Below are positions 53,867-64,000 of a stretch of DNA of 64,000 nt, piece after piece. The notes under the pieces are model-generated. The model was not told the DNA's origin, made no database searches, and saw only the letters and a program-made list of their open reading frames with translations. The first letter of the stretch is position 1; every line of letters begins with the position of its first letter. A program made the position numbers and the translations under genes. The DNA is from Pholis gunnellus (Eukaryota > Chordata > Actinopteri > Perciformes > Pholidae), in contig OU342826.1 of NCBI GenBank assembly GCA_910591455.2, forward strand, positions 4,550,381 to 4,614,380. The letters are read 5' to 3'.

Positions 53867-54829
53867 GTTTTCTTCCTCCTTCTCTCCAGTGTCTTCACCC
53901 GCTCTGCCTCCACTGATGCACGACTAAAACCCTCCAAAAAAAGCAGATTTTTACCACGTCTAACTTTTATGAAGACTGCTCATATTTTGATTTCAGTCTT
54001 TCAGGTGAATTAGGGCACATTTTTAGTGTCACTCTGTGATTATCATATTTTAGGAATAACATATGCTTTTGCTGCAAAATATGCCATATGCTGCATGTAG
54101 ATAGAGTTTAAAACAGGAAGTTAGAGGTTTGAACATATGTTTACATGTTATCCAATATCTATATATTTCAGTTGCATGAGAAATGAGCGATTACCCGGTT
54201 GAGTATTAAAATGAGCTTCATCTCGACCGGCTGCAACAATCAAATGTTTCCATGTTACTGCATCAATGATCCTGCATATGAGTACTTTACACTTTATTTA
54301 GTTGAAAGCCGGACCTTCAGATTATCTTAATATCATGTTTTTACTTGATTGAAGGAATTAAAGTCGAACAGTCAGTGTCCTCTTCGACCACTTATTTATA
54401 TCTTTTAATTCATTTCCCATGCCATCATTTTTAATTACTTCAGATTTGATTAATAACCAATGTATGGCAGATATCTCTGCCTTGAGGAGATGTTTAGGCC
54501 TAGAATAACTTCATTACTGTGTCGTTGTATTACCCCGTGATCTGAATGCACTTTCAGCGTGAAACCACTGCAATCAGGGGAATAAACTCGGCCCTTCATA
54601 TGTTTTTCTCCTGATCAAATCAAAACTCATTCCTTTGAACGTCAACCCCATTTGTATTCTCATAATACTTCTGTTCCACTCAAAATCCCAATTACACTAT
54701 GCCTATGCTGCAGATAATAGCCAGAGTAATACTAAAACAGATCTACTCCCTGCATGCACTTGCCCGCAGGCCAAAAGGAAAAAAAATGTTTATTTGCACC
54801 ACGCACCGAGAGCCTCGTGACCCCTCTTC

Positions 54830-54960
54830 CCCGTGTGCGGCTGGATTGCGGCCTTGGGAGATGAATCTGATCAATCAGATCAATCAACAGAGATTACTGT
54901 AATCCCAGAGGTCAGAGGGAGGGCACTGTGCCACTCAGAGTTCACACATCCCACACAAGC
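54830..54960. promoter_or_regulatory. Candidate block with paired PBX octamers
   Basis: ATCAATCA occurs at 54870-54877 and again at 54879-54886, followed by GATTACTGTAATCC with a TAATCC (OTX/bicoid type) core at 54900-54905. It lies about 3.5 kb upstream of the vax2 start. Confidence 0.4.
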
Positions 54961-57900
54961 TCCAGACAAATCTGTGCAGGAATGGCAATCATTTGGCCGC
55001 ATAGGAGTCCGTGGAAGTGTGAATTTATGGAAAGATTAATTTCAGATGATTCGCAACTACCTGGCGCAGCGTTCAGTGCAGCCAGCAGGAAAAACAGGAT
55101 TTTTTTTATCGCAGCGAAGCCTTTGCAAATGATGTTGTAGCCTATGTGTCTATTTTCTATTATTATTATTATGTCGCACAAATGAGTTGAAATACATTGG
55201 TGCTGGAAATGCGTTGGATTCGGTATACAAACTGTATAACAGCTTCTTAAAGTGGAGGCAGGCACGCTGAGGGGTTTCTTTGGTGGTGGTGGGGACCTGG
55301 AGAGAAAAATAAATCAAGATTCCGCTGCGTTTATGGAGCTTTGTTGAAATAAAACCTAGGAAAGAGGAGGGAATGTGAAATACGCATGAGCGTGATGGAC
55401 ACGCAGCTTTACGCACCATTTATTGGAGTTTATCATCCACATTAACAGACACACTGGCCTCGTCGTCATGATGATATCTCAGCGACTGAAGTCAAGTTAG
55501 AATTCCGCCTCTTTCAGAGTCATCAATATTTTAAAAAAAATAACATATCTTTATGTTTGATCCCGTCATTCTCAGAAGGTCATGAACTTTATACAACTTT
55601 TGTTTACAAGATGTCCCGTTCTAGTCTAGTGAACGCGTAGAACTGAAATCATGTTGCACACAACAGGCTTAATGTATCTGCTTTATAAAGTTACACAATA
55701 CAAATAGTACAAACAATACAAATAAGGAAGCATTTACGAAAACAAGCTTCTGTAGAATCTATGATTCCGTTTAACAGAATGGCTAAACAGGACCACCGTG
55801 CAGATTTGAACGAAATTGAGGCCGTTTTATAAACAATTATATGAATTGTTCTTAGTAGGACATTAATTAATAAGTGCTACTAAAAACACTGACTTGTTTT
55901 TAAAGTTTACAAACATGTGAGTATAATAAAAAGCCTATTACGTGTATTAGTTTGAATTTATATTCACCGACTGCCACGATGTCAATCAACAACATTCTGA
56001 CAAAAAAAAAGTTTATTATACACTGTCAACATGAAAAAGCATAGATTAATTTAAAAACAAATATAGTAAAATAATGTAATATCAAGATGTGTAATTAGGG
56101 CCAACACGTTATAAGGCATAGTTAGCTTGTGTATGTATTGTGTTAAAGGGACAAACTGTAGATTATTTAAAATAAAGGTTTAGGATGAATAATTGTAAAA
56201 CAAAGGCTTAAAAATAATATTTCTCTCTTTTAACCACCTGCAGAACTCAGATTTCACCAACATTCATCACCAATACACACCAGTGAATTATTTAGACGCT
56301 GCAACGAGCTCGTTAATGCATGTTTACTACACATGGACCCTACTAACACCTACTAACTACTAACTATAACTAAACAGGTGTTTGTAGCCAAATTAATAAC
56401 CTGCAAAAATCTGTCACATCAACATTTTTACATTTTAAAGCATTTCAATAAAAGTACACAGACTTGTGTTAGTAAAATAAAATCACAAACAGAGAGAGAG
56501 AAAGAAATAGATTTTGCATGTGAACGAAGAAAAAATGTATTCTTACAAACCGGATCCCCCGCAGCTCTGCCTCTTTAACAGGCTCTTCTAGAAAATAATC
56601 AAAATAAAAATAAAAACCTCGTTTCTGCGGATGTCACACTTTTGTTTAGTTTCTGAACCCAAACACGTGCAGTTTTGTGTTTTCATGCCTTTTCAAACAT
56701 AATTCAAACAACCAATAATGCTTTTTTTTATGTCTAATGGATATTTAACGTTTTCAAATGTAAGAAGTTTAGTATGAATACGATTCGTGTTACCGATGCA
56801 TTTAGTGTCGTTTAGTGTGTATGTTCAATAGCAACGGTTATTTAAGATGTTTACAAATGAGACAGAGAGAAGAATCCTACAAAGAAAATAAAGTTTTAAA
56901 TTTAAATTTGAAGTAGTTTTTCACTTCTCCACTTTTGTCCATAAATATTCATAATAATCTTGATGATGTGAACTAAAAGAGCAGCAGGTCATGCAGCAGC
57001 TAAAACTAACCGGAACTTCTTCTTTCTTCTTTACATCTGCACATGTCCCGTGATCATGTCCTGTTCAACTGTTTTATTATGTTTGTTGTTGCCTGTGTTA
57101 TTTACTGCATCATGAATTATTTAGAATTAGTTGCTGCCAGTTTAATCAAAAATCTCACTGATTTCCGTATCATCGTGGAAACGTTGTGAATTCTAATAAA
57201 AAATGCATTTTGTAACTGAAATGTTCTCAGCTCATACATTTCTAATGCAATTATTCTGACACACATCTCTAATTTTCAATCAACCCTTGTTATCCGTAAA
57301 ATATAAAATATGCAATACATCCATGTTTGAAGCAAATGGTTTTGGACTTAAAGGGTTAATCACTAAGAAAGTTTAAAAAAATGTAAAAACAACATTGATG
57401 TTTTCTATGCAAATCAGTCTCTAAAAGTAAAAAGCAACAAAGGAATCCTCACTGGAGTGAGATCACTGGAAATAAATCTAGATATTAAAATAAAACATGT
57501 GCACAGATAGATTTCAGTCTCTCTTACTTTTCATTAGCTAACCAAATAATCTTTTTTTTTTTAATTTTCAATGACATTTCTAACTTATAAATATGAAAAA
57601 AGAAACACAAGTAAAAAGTTCCATATTTTGTACCTTCAGTACGTCACATCATCACAGTCATTTAGCTGCCTTCAGTACAGTGACAACAAGAGTTGTAGAG
57701 TCCTAAAACTATGTCGGATACCAAAAACAGGTGTTTTCTCACAGCTGTGCGGATTTCGGTCTCTTTTGAAAGTTGACGGTCACGGTGCAGCACAGAGTGT
57801 TTCCAAACAGTTAAAAGGATCAGTTAGTTTTTTGCTCTTTAGACAGAACAGACTTCCTGCTGTGTTCTGCTGCATGTTGACCAGTTATCTTGAAATAAAC

Positions 57901-58829
57901 CCAAATTCTAAGAAGACTTTCACATCAATCTGAAATGTTGATATTTTATTATTATTTGAATCTCACATGGAAATATATTTCGTGTAGCGGCGTAGACCGC
58001 CACCAAGTGTTCCTGCTATGAACTGACAGAAGACGCAAGAGGCAACAAAACTCAAACATACACACATTTTTATTCATTTTGGACATTCAAAAATACAATT
58101 CACACACACACACACACAGAAGACAGATATCAACAAACAAACTGCTACATTCTTCAAACAGTTAACTATAGAGCGTTTCAGTTTTACACTAAGAAAAAAC
58201 AAAGCACACTTTGACCTATTACTCGCAAGCAAACATCAAATAAATCCATTTATAAATCCAATAAATAAATCCATTTAATCTGTACGACACCGACAGCTTG
58301 TGGTTGAATATATAGGGAAATTACACACAGAATCCTTTCCGTTAAGGCCGATGTATTCAATGGGGCATAAGGAATAAAAAAAACAATCAAACAAAACGTT
58401 GATCCACACAGAGGAAATGTCATGATCTTGCAGCCAGACCGTGGCACACATGTAAATGAATCAGAGCCGTCTGGCAGTTTTAATTCCTTTACAAGTGATC
58501 GAGCCTTTCAACTCTGATCTGCACTCGTGACGAGAGCGATGGGACGGAGAGTGCAGATACACCCGTTAGAGGCATGCCGGTGGAAGATCTAACCCCGGAG
58601 AGACAACAAACAAACAGCCGGTCCATGTGTTAGTCTGGTGGGGACGGTGTGTGGCGGGATGCGCAGGAGATGGTAAAACAACACCGGGTTTTTCGGAGTT
58701 AAATGAGAAGCAGGACGGTAAAATGAAAGGCACTTAGCATCGCATGTGTGTTCTGAAAGGCTTCATGAATTCAAACAAAAGAAACACCATGCTGCAGCTG
58801 CTTTTATTAAAAGTAAAAAGCCACCAAAA

Positions 58830-59125
58830 TACTTAAATGATTGTTTTCTTGATTAGTTGATTAATAGTTTGGTCTGTCCAATAGAGAATACAGACACATG
58901 TTCAAGGTGACGCATTAGAATGTCTTGTTTTGTCGGATTAACAGCCCAAAACCCAGACATTTGTTATTTGAATTAAGATTTGACATTTGCAAAGCTGGAA
59001 CCAGAGAACATTTCTCATCTTCGCTTGAAGAATAAATCACTAATTGATGATCGGAAACGCAGCAGATTCATTTCTTTGTAGCTTAACACAAATGAATCGA
59101 CTATAACGGTTTAACATCCCTAACA
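58830..59125 (+). repeat. Decayed relative of the 29837 MITE family
   Basis: It keeps GATTAGTTGATTAATAGTTT, TGTCTTGTTTTGTCGGATTA, AACCCAGACATTTG and AAGCTGGAACCAGAGAACA, which are internal parts of the longer form of this fish repeat. The termini are eroded. Confidence 0.55.
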
Positions 59126-60054
59126 GCGGCTTGGTTGGTCGTACACTTCTTTAATTCTATGGAAAGAGGCAAAACATAACAACATGTCAAAATATTTGCA
59201 GCTCAACAACAAAGAAGTTTGGGAGCAGAGATCTAAAACATAAGACACTAAACATCAGATTTGTAGTGTCAGATCCTCATAATAACAGACAAAGTGCTTC
59301 TTTCTAGATGCACCATTTTTACACAAATGTTTCATAATCATGCAGGGAGATCCAGTGATACAGTGCAAGTCTGCCCTTGTTGGATTTTCCCCTTAAATGG
59401 AGAAATGTGACCACACTGCAGCAGCCTTCAGTCTAGAGGAGTTTTACAGACACTGGCACTGGTCTGCAGTGCCCCCTTATGGTAAAACAGAGACATTACA
59501 GCCACAGCATTGCTAAGCAGTTAAACTCTTTTTCCTTGAAATGTGCAGATATGTATTCATTCCTATCGGTCGTCTTTAAGCTACTTAATGAATAAAAGAG
59601 CCCTTGTTTACTCCCTCGCCTATAAATTCATGTGGGATTCAGTTTGCACTTCAGGAAAAGAGTGAACTGGAGCGCAAGAGGCGGAGAAAAGGGATTCAAA
59701 GAGTGCTGCTGCCCTCTAGAGGTTCAGTGAGGAAAACACAGATTACCAACAGAGTACATCATGGTGACAAAAAGAAGACCGGGAGGAAATAGACAAACTG
59801 TTCAGATGCTGTCGATGATGTGAAAGTTGCAGCGGAGGAATGTTCTTGTATGTAAATGTTCTCCGGTCATTTCCTCTGAGGTCCAACACTGAACACCGGG
59901 GGCGCTTGAAACGCCGTGTGTACATCACGTGGCACTAAATCATTGGTGTGTTCTCTCTTTTTCTTTTTCTATTTGGTGTTAATTTTGGTGTGTGTGCGCT
60001 TCTATGATGGCAAGTGTGCGTGCGTTTTGTGCGTCTGTGCACTGAGCTCAGGCT

Positions 60055-62730
<2,676 letters not shown>

Positions 62731-64000
62731 CTGGAGACATAAAGAGAGAGAAGAAGAAGAGGGATTGTATGGATTTCATTATACACACATAGCACACTCT
62801 GTATTTGTCTCTCTGCGTGAGGCGATGTTTTGAATATGAACCAGACTGACAATCACGTGGTCAAGAGAACACAGTGATGGAAAAATGTATTAACACAGCC
62901 AACTGATGAGTCAACAGTCACGAATATATTAAAACACACACACAGACAAACTCACACCTGCTGCTGTTAACATCAGCTGACACACATACACAGCTCCAGA
63001 CACAGAGTGTAATATAAAGGGTGTGATAGAAAGCTGGAAGTAAAGGTCAGTAACCTGCTTCAGTTACAGGCATTTAGTGGCACGACTCCCAGAAACATTA
63101 GAAGATCACCGTTGGTCCAAATTAGCAGGTTTAGTGGTGAAGGGGGGGGGGAGCGGGGGTCCAGCTAAGACACACACACACTCAAGTTTGCTGTTTTATA
63201 GCTGTTTTTCGAGGCTACCCCCCTCTGACAGCACGACGAGGGACAGGAATTCAAGACAAATGCAAAAAAGTGTTTTGTTTTCATGATTCCACAGAGACGG
63301 ATTGCTGAGCTAACGCCGTCTCAACTGTCCGTTCCTGTAATCCTCAGCCATCTGGTCCTCCACCCAGCCTGTAACAATACTTGCAAAGTATTTCACATCA
63401 GGTCTGCCTGCAAACAAAATCAGACACACACTAAACTTGTCTCTGTATCCTCCACTCTAAATGAATGTTGCACGGTATGTCGCTTCAGGGACCATTATTG
63501 TGATAAGGCACTATGTGAGCCCAATATCAAGTAAACTTATTCTAGCTGATAGCTGATTAAAAGTTGCAGTACAGAAATCCTTAACTAGGTGAGAGGTAAT
63601 TTAGAAACGATGTCACCGTTACACAGTTTGAACACCAGAGAGCGCTGTCAAGGGTTGAGTTTTAACTTTAAAATATCTAATTCAGTTGATATTTTAGTCA
63701 CAATTCTGAAAAAAATGGAAGCAATTAGAGGGATCCTGTTCCCATAATGCATGTTAATGTGACAGAAATGTTATATCAGCCTTAAAAAAAACAGTATCAG
63801 TCCGGCTATATTAAAAAGTAATGGCGTTGACAAACGGCCTTATCTAACCAGTGCAGATTATTATGGTAATTTTGACGGTTCAACGCTGGCTTCTGTGACT
63901 TCATTTGCACTCCAGACTGCAAACGTTCGGATGGCAGAAGCTCCGAGTTGATCAAAATCAGCGAAGCACCGGCCTTCATTAGCAGTGTTCATACATAAAG
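62731..64000 (-). other. adissp: Part of an adissp intron to the window edge
   Basis: No upstream adissp exon was recognised on the minus strand here. The stretch has short CA runs and an 8-nt G run, otherwise nothing identifiable. Confidence 0.5.

Larger units (their letters stand above)
52471..60054. other. Intergenic, vax2 to adissp
   Basis: AT-rich DNA with an 85-nt CA tract (53779-53863), a candidate PBX block near 54840, and a decayed repeat at 58830-59125. The adissp 3' UTR occupies an unknown part of the right end. No other gene is supported. Confidence 0.65.

Noticed and set aside
58050..60054. Long adissp 3' UTR ending near an AATAAA (minus) at about 58063
   Set aside because: Possible, but the interval contains a dispersed repeat and other signals; not supported enough to annotate.

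Overview
The window is animal nuclear DNA, almost certainly from a spiny-rayed (percomorph-type) teleost. The signs are multi-exon genes with GT-AG introns, very abundant long (CA)n/(TG)n microsatellites, several dispersed repeats typical of teleosts, and proteins that align with vertebrate families. No bacterial, plasmid or phage features are present.

Three protein-coding genes were recovered, all on the minus strand. (1) Positions 580-8962 hold a 15-exon shootin-family gene (paralogue of human SHTN1/KIAA1598). It was rebuilt exon by exon with every splice phase matching, giving 518 residues. (2) Positions 31111-51339 hold vax2, a ventral anterior homeobox gene, complete in three coding exons (305 residues), with the homeodomain split by intron 2. 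(3) Positions 60055-62730 hold the last two coding exons of adissp (C20orf27 family), whose 5' part lies beyond the right edge. A complete tRNA-Leu(CAG) gene lies at 11225-11307 in the large gap between shootin and vax2.

The layout is a compact shootin gene (0.4-9 kb), a 22-kb gene desert, vax2 with a 15-kb second intron (31-51.3 kb), an 8.7-kb intergenic region with GC-rich promoter-like DNA near vax2, then adissp. The desert, the vax2 introns and one shootin intron hold repeat-free blocks with clustered homeodomain, PBX, POU and nuclear-receptor type motifs. They look like the regulatory landscape of a developmental gene. A decamer, (C/T)AATTAGTGG, recurs in four such blocks, one of them inside the neighbouring shootin gene.

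The main points for a second look are: the shootin-vax2 linkage, which mirrors human SHTN1-VAX1 and suggests a 2R paralogon retained in fish; a proline-rich stretch followed by a WH2-like actin-binding motif in shootin; apparent loss of one of two known Pak1 sites in shootin; in-frame tandem donors and microsatellites abutting splice sites in shootin; a DR2 retinoid-type element beside vax2 exon 2; paired PBX octamers upstream of vax2; and alternative vax2 start codons. No wholly novel system (CRISPR-like, toxin, defence) was seen.
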